Origin: Parapristionchus giblindavisi | Taxonomy: Eukaryota; Nematoda; Chromadorea; Rhabditida; Diplogasteridae | Assembly (NCBI GenBank): GCA_943737045.1 | Contig: CALSFV010000270.1 | Coordinates: 406,501-470,500, forward strand | Length of the DNA: 64,000 nt | Reading direction: 5' to 3' | Part shown: positions 39,250-50,900 of the stretch, piece by piece | Numbering within the stretch: position 1 is the stretch's first letter | Layout: each line of letters begins with the position of its first letter | Position numbers and translations under genes: made by a program | Notes under the pieces: generated by a model | Told to the model about the DNA's origin: nothing | The model's database searches: none | Seen by the model: the letters and a program-made list of their open reading frames with translations, nothing else

Positions 39250-39620
39250 GAAAATTCAGATTATATTAGAGCTATATAGATCGATTTATTTTCAGAGCTT
39301 AATATTTCTATTCAACCTGAATTGTGATATTAATAGGTTTCGTTTTAATGAATAAAATTAGCTATTGTGACATTGATGAAGTGAATAAAAATGTCGGCGA
39401 TCAATATCTTTCATATTTTGTATGCTGTCTAACCATGGACAATTTAATGTTAGTCTGAAAATTGATATATTTGCCGGACCCTCAATAATATAAAATATAT
39501 ATAAAGCGGGATAATAAAACAGTTGTACAGTCAGATAATATGACCAAACAGCACTATGCTTTAATTTATAGTACAGTTTCCCCAACGAGATATTTCCCCC
39601 AAATATTATTTCCCAATGTA

Positions 39621-40084
39621 TCGTACATGTAAAAATAGTTGTATCATGAACGGTGTGAATGGATCTGAACGGATCAGGCCGATCAAACGGGATTGTGAGC
39701 GAGAAGGCCATTTTCGTTATTTTTCTTTCTTTTCATTGTTTTCTTTCCTTCGAATCTACTGTATTGAAAGAAATCACGCCAAAATATTGCCATTTAGCAA
39801 AAATCATTGCTTTACAAATGAATAAATTGTTCCGATTATACGCTGAATAAATGGGTCAATTTTGGTTCATTGGAGCAATTTATTCCTCGCGAAAATGATT
39901 ATTTTTGTTAAATGGCAATATTTTGGCCTAATGAATTTCATATAGTAGATTCGATGAAAAGAAAAACAATGAAAGGAAAGAAAAATAACGAAAATGGCCG
40001 GCTCGCTCACAATCCCGTTTGATCGGCCTGATCCGTTCAGATCCATTCACACCGTTCATGATACAACTATTTTTACATGTACGA
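39621..40084. mobile_element. Tc1/mariner-like MITE, 464 bp
   Basis: Inverted arms of about 170 bp start TCGTACATGTAAAAATAG and are flanked by TA on both sides (39619-39620 and 40085-40086). The arms share GGCCGATCAAACGGGATTG. No transposase is encoded. Confidence 0.85.
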
Positions 40085-40432
40085 TACCTGGGACTGGGAC
40101 TGCATGGGACTTTTGGGGGAATTGCATACTAGGGAGATTGTAAGGCCCCACTATGATATACAAAATTGTCCAATGCTGAGATTACGGTAGGTCCTCTTTT
40201 TTTTAAAGATTTTTCTGGTGACAAATCGATATAATCTAATGATTACGGTGAATACTGTAAACAGATAAATCAATAAGTATTATTCGAGGAATGTGTACTT
40301 TAGCTCTCCAATCAATCAATACACGTGAAATATTGTGGTCTATGCAGTAAATCAAGATCGATTTCTGAACACGAACATTTCGTTTTATTCCTGCAATCAA
40401 TTGTCTTCATCTCATTTTTCTTCATCTAGTCT

Positions 40433-40540
40433 CCCTCTCCCTCTCCCTCTCCCTCTAGATCTCTCCCTCTCCCTCTCCCTCTAGATCTCTCTCTCTCTCT
40501 CCTTCTAGATCTCTCCCTCTCCCTCTTCTATTTTCCAACT
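40433..40540 (+). repeat. (TCCCTC)n array with AGATCT interruptions
   Basis: TCCCTC units are broken by TAGATCTC. It faces the complementary purine array at 40620-40820, so the two could pair as a long imperfect hairpin. Confidence 0.85.
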
Positions 40541-40619
40541 GACTCTACTATCTCTCACTGGCACACGACCAGCGATAAATTATGATGCGAAGAAGGTCGT
40601 ATTCGATTGTGAGACGATG

Positions 40620-40820
40620 GAGTGAAGAGGGAGAGGGAGAAGGAGGGGAGAGGGAGAAGAGGAGAGAGAGGGAGAGGGCGAAGAGGAGAGAGAGGGAGAG
40701 AGAGGGAGGGGAGAGGGTAAGGGAGAGGGAGGAGAGGGTAAGGGGGAGGAGAGAGAGGGAGAAGGAGAAAGAGGAGAAATATTGGGAGAGAGGGAGAGGG
40801 AGGGAAAGAGATCTAGAGGG
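40620..40820 (+). repeat. (GAGGGA)n purine-rich array
   Basis: GAGGGAGAGGGAGAAG-type units, ending in AGATCTAGAGGGAGAGG. Complementary to 40433-40540. Confidence 0.85.
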
Positions 40821-40949
40821 AGAGGTAGAATAAGAAATAGAGCTGGCGATATATGAAAAAAGGCAAATGGATATGACCAAAGCACAAGAGATCGAGCCTT
40901 TATTCGCTTCCATTTCTCGATTCTTCACATTTATATTATTATTTTAAAG

Positions 40950-41040
40950 CCACATCCCTCTCTGACAACACGCTCTCGTAAACTCAGAAAGCGAGAGAGC
41001 ATTGATAGAGATGTTTGAAATTAGCTTAGATGTGCCTTTT
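40950..41040. repeat. Palindromic MITE, 'GCTAATTT / GAGAGCG' family, copy 4
   Basis: CGCTCTCGTAAAC ... GCGAGAGAGC at the centre and AAATTAGCTTAGATGTGCC at the right end. Confidence 0.65.
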
Positions 41041-41504
41041 ACTGCACCTTTGCTTGTCATCAACTTTTTTTAAACGTAAAATCACGAACAAGATTTCAGC
41101 TTGCTGCCTAAAAAAATTGATATTTAAAATATAACTGTCATACGGTGAATACGTTTTAATTTTTCTAAATATTTCTCAGCAGCACAAACTAACGTACATC
41201 TCTTCTCTAATGCACTTGAAATATGAAAAGAAAATGAAATCAGGGAAAAACTCTCCTCGTTTTGCACGCTCTCTTGTCTTGTTCACCTTTCTCTTCGCCA
41301 TTTTTGAACAGCGTGTAAGAGGACAATCATAAAACCGATTAATTATTTTATGTTCGCTAATAGCCAAAATAAAATAAAAAAGGAGGAGAGAGTGTGTAGG
41401 ACGAGGAAAGTACCTATTCTCATCCTTTTCATTTTCGCAACTTCCGAAGAGAGCTATTTATCAGGCATTTCATTATGACTCACTCAAATTATGGGCGGAG
41501 TCTT

Positions 41505-41605
41505 CCGTCCAAAAGGTGCGAAAAGACAAGAAAAGTATAGAAAACTCTCCTCGTTTTACACACTCTCTCGACTCTTTTTCTTTTCATTTCGTGACTTTCG
41601 AACAG
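41505..41605. repeat. 'ACTCTCCTCGTTTT' family repeat, copy 3
   Basis: A palindromic unit. TGCGAAAAGACAAGAAAAG at the left is roughly inverted at the right as CTTTTTCTTTTCATTTCG. A related partial unit lies at 41240-41300. Confidence 0.6.
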
Positions 41606-41937
41606 GGCATTACCCCCGGTTCGAATAGGTTTCAACCAGATCACATAGATCGTTCGATAAGCAATGCATTCGATTCCAAACACTTGTTAACCATTTCTCG
41701 AATTTTATCTGAAAACTTTCGCCTTAAAAATCACGGTGCTAATACCGAAACGCCTTATGCGTTGGAAATCCGTCTTCTGCCCTTATACATCTCACCTCAT
41801 TGTATTTTTTTTTTAAATAAATAAAACATTTCTTTTCGCAGCCTCTGTAATTTTGATTTATCCACTCATTTTCCTATTTTTCTCCAATACCAATAGGATT
41901 GATTGTTGTTCAGAACCCATTATACCTTCCTCTCCCT

Positions 41938-42215
41938 CTCCATCTTTCCTCCTTTCTCTCCCTCTCCCTCTCCCTCTCCCTCTTCCTCTTCCTCTCCCTC
42001 TCCCTCTCCCTCTCCCTCTTCCTCTCCCTCTCCCTCTCCCTCTTCCTCTCCCTCTCCCTCCCCCTCTCCCTCTCCCTCTCCCTCTCCCTCTCCCTCTCCC
42101 TCTCCCTCTCCCTCTTCCTCTCCCTCTTCCTCTCCCTCTCCCTCTTCCTCTCCCTCTCCCTCTCCCTCTCCCTCTCCCTCTCCCTCTCCCTCTCCCTCTT
42201 CCTCTCCCTCTCCTC
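41938..42215 (+). repeat. (TCCCTC)n microsatellite, about 280 bp
   Basis: Nearly pure hexamer array with scattered TTCCTC variants. It produces long Pro/Leu, Ser/Pro and Glu/Arg frames on all six phases that are not genes. Confidence 0.95.
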
Positions 42216-42599
42216 CAACATCTGTACTTCTGCCTCTCTCTTCCCTTTCTTCTTCTCCTCCTCTAAACGAGCTACATCTCTTCTCTTCTACCAATTTCTG
42301 AATGGATCCCTTGGTCATTTCTCCATCTCCTTTTCACTATACCAATCTCTCCCTCTCCCTTTTCGCCTCTCCCTCTTCCTTTTTCGCCTCTCCCTCTCCC
42401 TCTCCCTTTTCGCCTCCCTCCTTAAGGTGTCAATTTATTAGCCATTTCTTCACACCTTATCATCAAAATCTTATCATTCATAGTCTCCTTTCATCTTCCC
42501 TCCTCTATTCCGTCCTCCTTATTTTCCGTCCTTTCACACAATTTACTTCTTACACTACTAATTGCCACCAGAAGGGCAGTGATAGACTTTTCTTATCTT

Positions 42600-42705
42600 A
42601 ATCTCCCTCTCCCTTTTCCTCCCCTCTCCCTCTCTCTCTCCCTCCCTCTCCCTTTTCCTCCCCTCTCCCTCTCCCTCCCCTCCCTCTCCCTCTCCCTTCC
42701 CCTCG
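42600..42705 (+). repeat. (TCCCTC/TTTTCC)n pyrimidine-rich array
   Basis: A second, more degenerate array of the same hexamer. A related patch occurs at 42340-42420. Confidence 0.85.
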
Positions 42706-44315
42706 ATCACATTGTCTTTCCATCAAAGTAATAGCCTTACACTCTCTCTCCAGACCCTTTCGGACTATTCCTTGGAATAAGTCCTGCACTCATTCCCCGA
42801 AGAAAATTGGACTCTAGAGAGGCAAACACTAAGCCGTCTCATCATTTCTCGACCTACGGTAGCTCCAGATTACGGTAGGTCTGGGCATATTAGAGGTAGA
42901 TCAATCGATCGATAGTGACTCGTGTGAGGGAGGACGTCGAGTCCCACAGCCAGCGATGGGTAATAAAGACAGTGAGAGACGAGAGAGTGCAGACCAGGGA
43001 GAGAGTGGTCAGAGATGCAGAGTAGGAAGACGAGAGAGCATGTGAGAGTGAGAGAGCAATGTCGAGTGAGGGTTGGGAAAGGGGAGAGACATGATACCCT
43101 TCTACACAACCTTTCACGCCTTTTGTATCCTCTCTCTCTCTCGGTTTTACTGCTTTTATCACACCTTTTTCGTGCATTTTCTCACCTTTTTCTTGTTCTT
43201 GTACTCTTTAACTCGTCGCCCCATCATTTTCACCACTTTTTACTACCATTTGAGGTCGTTTTTGAGTGAAAAACAAACACCATTCATTGATTCGTCCAGT
43301 CATCCAACCATTTAGCGCGTTTATTACCTATTGCATCACACGCATCGCGCAAAACATTCATTTTACGATCAAATAATATTGTGAGAGTGTGCCTGAACAT
43401 TACGGTATGATCATATTTCGTAGTGGGATTCCAATCGATAATTTATTGCTTCGTTTTCACACACGACGCCGCTTGGTTTCGCTTTAACTTTGATTGATTT
43501 GTTCCCAAGCGCCGCAATCTGTCTATTTTCTTCGCGTTTTTCAGGTCTCGGTCAAGTCAAACCATATTTCCCTTGTTTTTTCCTAATGAAATTGATTCCA
43601 ATCATGTCATTATAGGCGTAATAATCGTGAATGAAACCTTGAGATCAATCTTTCTTCTTATTATTCTCCATATTCGCCCTCCTCCCCTTCCTTCTTCATC
43701 ATCTCTTTCCATTGTCTCGTTGTCATCTGCTCATATCCCGTCATTCATTCATCGCTCCCATATTGCACCACCACCTCCTTCCATGGGCCAATCTCGGTCC
43801 ATCTTTGCGTTGACATCGTGACCGAATCCATTGACAAGGCCCAATCCACAGAGGTCTAATCGGTGTTTGGAACCTTGGGCCGAAACACCGAGCCGTTCAG
43901 CTTGTATGTGCGCAATATTAGTTTTGTTTATGAAACAGTTTATCTAAGTCACACAACCATTTCATTATCCTTTATGATCCTTTCATTTCTCTGACAGATG
44001 AGAGAGCATTATTAAATAAGAGAGTTTGCTGTGAAAAGCTGTGATTCCATCAATATCCCAGAAAAAGAGAGTAGAGAGACAACATTCTAAGATTACTGGA
44101 CATATTCTTCCGATGGTCATTAATCATTTTTTATGCGAGAGTTTAGTAGAAGCTTTCTTGCTGCAGGCACACAACGCGACTTCAATTTTGTGGATTACTT
44201 TTTCTCGGAATACCCTGTGGTCCCTCGAACGCCCCACTGGGACATCATAGTTTTTTTGTTCGCCCTAGTTTATCATTGCTTTCTCCCGTCATCGAATATG
44301 AACTGATTCTTTAAA

Positions 44316-44430
44316 GTGACACATGAGCTATTTTGAATCTCTCCGATCTGGTCACACTTTCTCGCTTTATTTGTCTACGAGAGAACATGGTCAGAGCGAA
44401 GGGTAAATTTTGCTTCGGGTATGCCTTTGA
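44316..44430. repeat. Palindromic MITE, 'GCTAATTT / GAGAGCG' family, copy 5
   Basis: TTTCTCGCTTTATTTGTCTACGAG at the centre (split as CTCGC / ACGAG), with GGTCAGAGCGAAGGG in the right arm. Confidence 0.65.
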
Positions 44431-44977
44431 AGTTAACTGGAACTATTCAAAAGACAAATTTTCGCAAACTCTTCTCATTTTTGTTCTTCTGAACCCCACA
44501 GTATTTAGTGAAACGCTCACTGTCTATTGTTTGCCTTTGATTATTCGTCCATACGTCATCTTCTTTATTTATTCCTTCCGTTCCTTCCATTCTTCCTACC
44601 TCTATTATCTATTTTCTCATACACTTTCCCCTCCAATCTCGCTCCCATCATACTTTTCATAATCTCTGCGCCCTCAAGCGCGGTCCATCAAAGCTATTTC
44701 AATCTCTCCCATCTCTCTCTCCCTCTCTCTCTCTCTCTCTTCTCTCTCTCTCCCCATCATCCCCCTTCGCGCCCTCCTCCCTCCCTCCCCCGCTGTTGTG
44801 GTGGTAATAAATTGTTCTAGGCAGATAAAATATAGTCGTGTGAGCAGTGAGCCCTCCCCTCGACTAGAAGGAAGAAGAGGAAGATAGAGTGAAAAGGGGA
44901 GGAGTCTAAACCTCTTCGTCCTTCTCCTCCCTTACTCAGACACTACACGACGACGATTGGTTCATCTACAGAAGGCC

Positions 44978-47900
44978 ATGATCATCTACTGCTTGATACT
45001 CCTGGCGCTCCTTCCGAGTCTGGAAGGAGCATCGATTTTTGAACAGGTTTATAGCATTTTAAAGTTAATAACTTCTTTTCCGAAGAAGGGATTAGGACCT
45101 CCGGACTGAATTGACCTTGAATTTTCAGTGTTTTAGCAATAGTCTCCCGCAGGACATGATATCTTGAATAAAGGGATAACTTTACCTTTTCTAAATCACT
45201 GTTTATACAGAGTAAATGTGAGAGAGCTGGAAAAGGTCAATGAAGGGGACGGAGCTTGGAAATGAAAAATGATTGGAAATGAAAAACGATTGGAAATGAA
45301 AAAAAATTGGAAATGAAAAAAAATATTTGTTTTCCAGAATTCGAAGGGACGATGTGTACCGATGCAGCAGAAGCTGTGTGCGGACATCCCCTACAACTAC
45401 ACATTCTATCCGAATCCCATGTCTGCTACGGTATGCGAGATTGATCTTTGATCTTTTGTAGTTTGTAGCCTGAGCTGTTTGAATTGAGTACTCAATATTG
45501 ATTAGTTGTGATTGATCTTTGTTGCCTCTAGAACGTAATCATTCAAGGTTCTGTGTTTGTTGGGTGGTAACGGATTTTGGGTTTGATCTTTATGTGCCCA
45601 AAGTCAATATTGATTAAAGTATTGAATTGAGTAAGAGTCGACTGATCTGCCATTCTGCTTATATTCAGTGTTGCACTGACTTTTGAATTCGGCGGGACGA
45701 TGGCTAGCTGGGAGAGTGACCCTCTCCCTTTCCTTCTCCCTCTCCCTCCCTCTCCCTCTACCTCTAGCTCTCTCCCTCTAGATCCTTCCATTCTCAAATG
45801 CAAGAGTAAAACTCCCTCAAAATGTCAAAGTGAACTTTTTTCTTCCTTGCTCTCTACCCTTTTTGTCATACTCCAATCCTTCTTTCTTTTGATTCCATCG
45901 TCAGAGACAACAGATAGTGATCAGAATGAACTACTTTATACACTGTTCCCAAGTCACGAAATGAAAAGGAAAACGGAGAAAACTCTCCTCGTTTTGCACA
46001 CTGAGCATTACATAAACATGACGGACAATTATGAAAAGCATTGGGCGGGAATATAGAGCAACATTGAAAACGACTGAAATTTGTGTTTTTTCCCGATAGA
46101 TATAGAAGAGCGTGAAACATAAATGCAACATGTTGGTATGTATTCTAAAAAGATCTGATAATAGGTCTTGTTTTTGTCGAAAAATGCATCCACCGACGCA
46201 ATTTAGATGATCCGTGAATCAGTAAACATATCGATCGATAATCAATCAATAAACCAATCAATCGATAAATTAATTAATCAATCAATAAACTAATCAATAG
46301 ATAATATCTTCAGGAGCAATCGCAAATCGATCATTTCGTTCCCCTGATCAAGACCAAATGTCATCAGCACATCAAATTCTTCGTTTGCGCAGTCTTCGAG
46401 CCAATGTGTCCCGACCAGATGCCCCAGGCCGTCACCGCCTGTAGGAGTGTCTGCGAAGAGGTTTGATCTTTGATCTTTGGTCTTTGATATTTTCGTCTTT
46501 GGTATTTGATCTTTCCTCCCCAATCCCTCTGAAATACATCTGTTTCTGTTTACTACTCTCTGCGTTTTGTTCAATATCGTTCCTGTGGTAGATAGCAAGG
46601 ATTCTGAAAACGTGATGATCTTTGATCTTTGATGGTTGTTTTTGTAGTTTGTAGTCTGACGTTTGGCCTTCTCTGTACCATTGCTCTGAAAATTGTGCTT
46701 TTTGTTTAGCTTTATTTCATTTTGATTTTACCATGATGGACGTTTTGTGTAGGAGATAGTATTTGGTCTTTGATCTTTGATCTTTCGTCTACTCTTATAA
46801 CTTCTTTCCATATATATATCCATTCTTCTCCGCTCGCCTGGCTCCTCACAGCACGCACCAGTCGTATGCATAATGTACATCCTTTTCTTATCCTTATACT
46901 CTCTCCCTATTGGATCTCTCCCTCTTCCTCTCCCTCTTGGATCTCTCTCTCTTCCTCTCCTTCTTCCTCTCCTATCTATTTCTCTCTAATCATCTCTTTG
47001 TTTTGTCCGAGGGGGAAATTAGCTCATATTTCCATTTCCCCTCTTCCTTCCATCTTCATTATAAGAATGGAATATCCTTAATTATCATAAGTTACTATTG
47101 GGATGCTGGCCAGCCTGCTAGCATGATTGGCTAGCTACTAGCTTGTTAGCCTTAACAGTTGAAGGGATGACAATTGTGAATCAATATGGCGCAAGTTCTA
47201 CATTAGATCAAATCGAAGGTAAGAGCGAGCGACAGAGTATGCAGATGTGAGAGAGTGCAGAGATGAAGAGGAGGTTAGAGACCGACGAGAGAGTGTGTGA
47301 TTCTGAGAGAGTCTGCCAGCAATAGAAGAAGAAATCCCATTGAATCGGGTGCTTACGACATATTTATGTGTGGCTATCGAGGTATACCAAGGGCCGAGAG
47401 AGTGTGCGGAATGGAGAGAGCGGAGTATGGGGCTAGAGAAAGAGATAAGGAGACGAGAGAGCAAAGACGATAGAAGAGACTGAGGGGAGACAACGATAGC
47501 CTTAATGGAGTACCTTAATGGATTAGTGAGTGACAACACCTTGGACAGGGGCCAATTATGAACTTAATAAAGTCACTTTACGATATCTAGGCTACCGTAG
47601 TCATTATTTTGCGATACCGTAATCTCGTCCCAGTTTACTATACAATTAGAGGCTACCGTAGTCGTTCTCTGCCCCGAGGGTGGTCGTTCTCGAATGTGGT
47701 CTAAGGGGGTGTACCTAATTAGAGTGTCGGATACGGCCGCCATATGGGACGTATTGTGAAGCCTGGGGGTGAGGGGGAGGGAGAGGGAGGAATAAGGAGA
47801 GGGAGAGAGGCAGAGGGAGAGGGAGAGATCGAGAGAGAGCAACACATGTAGATTTAGCGAGGGCACACACATACTCACCGGAACGAACGATAATATACAG

Positions 47901-50900
47901 CTGCCAGGTGCTAGGAGAGGAATAACCGTAAGAGGGAGAGGGAGGAGGGGAGATTGGAGGTAGATAAAGGCCAGAAAAGGGCATAGGTAGAGGGAGGGCT
48001 TGGCCTCTAATTTGGTTGAAATCATTCTTCTTCTTCACCTGTCCATTCATGTCCACTCTTCCTTCTAGTAGTCAGTCGGATTGATCTATCGCTCCTTTCT
48101 CCTTCCTCTTGTCTCTCTCTGACTGATGTTGTACCTGACTGATTGACTTTTTGTACAGTGATTGAGATCTTCCGACTATTACCCCAGGGAGTTACTCCAG
48201 GGAGCGTACGGTAGCTTTGGCGATTTGTCAGATAGATGATCGGAAATGAATGATGGGCGAACGGGAAGTAGTGTGCTTATCCTTAATGCATGATGCTGAA
48301 AAAAAGCAACAAAAAACGTATTTTCATTACTCCTGATAAGAGCTGATCCCCCAATCCATTCTGGTTCATGATGTACGGTATCTGATCTTAGGTCTTTGGT
48401 CTCTAATCTTTGTAGTTCTGTATTGTTGATCTTGAATCCCTTCTTTCCCGTCCGTATTGATCTTTGACCTTTCTTCATCAATATCATCATTCAGGTAAAG
48501 CGTGAGTGTGTGTCTATTCTGGAAGAGTTCGCGATCTCGTGGCCCGAACTCCTGGAGTGCTCCAAGTTTCCCGCCTCACCCGATCTGTGCATGCAACCAT
48601 TGGAGGGAAACGTGCCTCCCTCACGGTATGTGGGTCATAAAATGGAAAATAAGGGAACGGAGGAGAGTAGTGGAGGGAAGAAAAAGGACAGATCCTTTTT
48701 GTGAGCGTTTGGGCTAGGTTGAAAAGTCACGAAAAGAAAAGAAGAGCAGAGAAAACTCTCTTGACTCTATACGCTTCTATTTCTTTTCTTTTCCCAAATT
48801 TTGTACACCAAACCAGCCTTTTAGGTGTTAGAGCCCAGTAGCGTAGAGTTCGCGAAGTGAAAAAAGTGTTCGCAGTAGCCGCTCCTGTGTAGTTTCGAGA
48901 GCGCCTAATCCATAGAGTGATGAATTGTCGAGAACGGAGAAGTTTAAGCCAAATGTTAGAGATTAGTTTCAAACATACATTTCCATAAACTCATAATGTG
49001 ACCATCGTCCCACTATAAAAGGCTCATTTTTAAATAATTCCCCTTTGATTCGTTATCCGTCCATGGGATATACCCACTTCTTGCAATCATACTGTAACAC
49101 AGTTCAATCGTTTCTGTTCAATAGACACTAACACGATTGAAGGGGGATACTGTAGGTGTCGCGTGCCCCGTGTAAACAACAGTTCTATTGAAAACAGGAC
49201 ATAAATATAGTATGTTTTGGACGCTCCCTCTACTTCTCCCCCCCTCTCCATCTCTCCATGTTTGCACTGTTTGGCCCTTTGATAGAGACCGCCTTGTATA
49301 GTCCATAAAGAAATGGGCGCGAGCGAGTGCGTTGGTGCAGTGCGCCGTTTATCACCCACTCCTCGCACAGATACACCATAATTCAGCGCAATAATCGCAA
49401 TAATCCGGTGTGTTTCTGTAGGGACAGATGCCGCGGGCGGCAAAGATGAAAGGAAACTGACAAGAACAGGGGGATGATTTTGTCTATAGATGTCTCCTCT
49501 TGAATCGCTCTTTTCCCTCCAAACACCCCCCTCCTTGATCTCCCCCTCTCAGTTGAGCCCCTTTTTATGACCTATTCCATTCTGTGAAATAAATAAAGCG
49601 GTTAGATTAACGAAGGAGAAAGATCAGAGAATGGGGGGGTGGTGGTAAAGCATCTGGCATTGTTCCCCCCCCCCCCTCTAACCATACGCACACTCTCTGT
49701 AATGACCAGAGTGGTAAAGATCGGCCGGCCGATGGTGTGGGTGGTTGGGAAAGAGCAGAAAGCATACATTGCACCACCATCGGGGTATTATGGTACGGTA
49801 TAATGAACAGTAAACAGCGTTGAAACATAAATAAATAAAGCTAATATCAGAGGATTAATAACTAACAACTCACTAAAAAGGAGTCGGAAAATGTTGATCT
49901 TTGATCTCTGAATATGTGTGTTTGATCTTTGATCTCTATTGCAGCCCCACCATGCCCCTGTATCCTCGCATTCCTTCTTCGGCTCCGGCCTCTTGTCCAT
50001 CCTATCTAATCGATACGGACGGAGATCACGGCAATGCTGCCTGCGCTCTGCCCTGCACGGGCAATGTGCTCTTCACTAGCAAACACAAGGTTTGATCTTT
50101 GATCTTTGAACAAGTTTGGATTGAATTCTTTTAAATCATATAACAATTGGTTTATAATGCATCGTTTCATTTTCCTTGCGTTCATACGCCGTAACCTCTT
50201 CCGCTGCGTCTCCGCCGTTACGGCGTAAGCACGTAAGGCAAATGTAATGATGAAAAAGCGATTCTCTAGCAATTGTGATTTGTAGTTCGTTCCCTGTATT
50301 ATCGTAGTTTGATCTTACCATTCCAGGATATCCTCCATCAATGGCTGCCGATCATTGCGGGCTCAGCGTGCGCCCTGTCCGCCTTCAGCTTTCTCACATA
50401 TCTGATTGATCGATCACGATTCCGATTCCCCGAGAGGTTTGTAGTTTGATCTTTGATCTTTGGACAATGCTTTTGCGCTATTTGTCTCTTACTCTCTCTA
50501 TGTGCTAGTGTATCTTGTGCCTAATTTGGTCTGTGCAATTTGTCTCTTTACGCCGCCTCCTCTGCTCGCACATTTGCATATAAATGGAAGGATTACTGTA
50601 GCCAATTGAGTAAATGGACTACTTATCACCGATTAGTCCAAAGTATCTATTGTGCCCTCTACAAAGCTATCGTCCCCCGAAAGATCGAAACATTGGTAGG
50701 GGTTATTTGCAATAGGAAAATGTAAATAGAATGGGATCCACATCAGGTCTAGGTGGAATCGTCGTTTCACTATAATTGCCTTATGTGCGCTAAATTTTTT
50801 TAGTTCTTTCTCTGCGTCGTCACATACTATGTAGATCAATACTCAATTAATTCAATAAAAAGTTGTTTTGTGTTGTAATCAGTTAGTTTTCATTGTTTTG

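Larger units (their letters stand above)
39250..44977. other. 5.7-kb intergenic region before the Frizzled gene
   Basis: Contains a Tc1-like MITE, two palindromic MITEs, at least two ACTCTCCTCGTTTT repeats and four large TCCCTC microsatellites. No convincing gene is seen. One open segment (about 44170-44300, reading RDFNFVDYFFSEYP) is protein-like but has no clear exon partners. Confidence 0.5.

Noticed and set aside
41853..42441. Long Pro-Leu, Ser-Pro and Glu-Arg repeat proteins
   Set aside because: They are six-frame translation of the (TCCCTC)n array.
43573..43821. Possible coding exon (FLLIILHIRPPPLPSSSS...)
   Set aside because: Low complexity with no neighbouring exon that fits in phase.
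44170..44300. Protein-like segment RDFNFVDYFFSEYP
   Set aside because: It follows a CTGCAG acceptor, but no upstream or downstream exon could be joined and no family is recognised.
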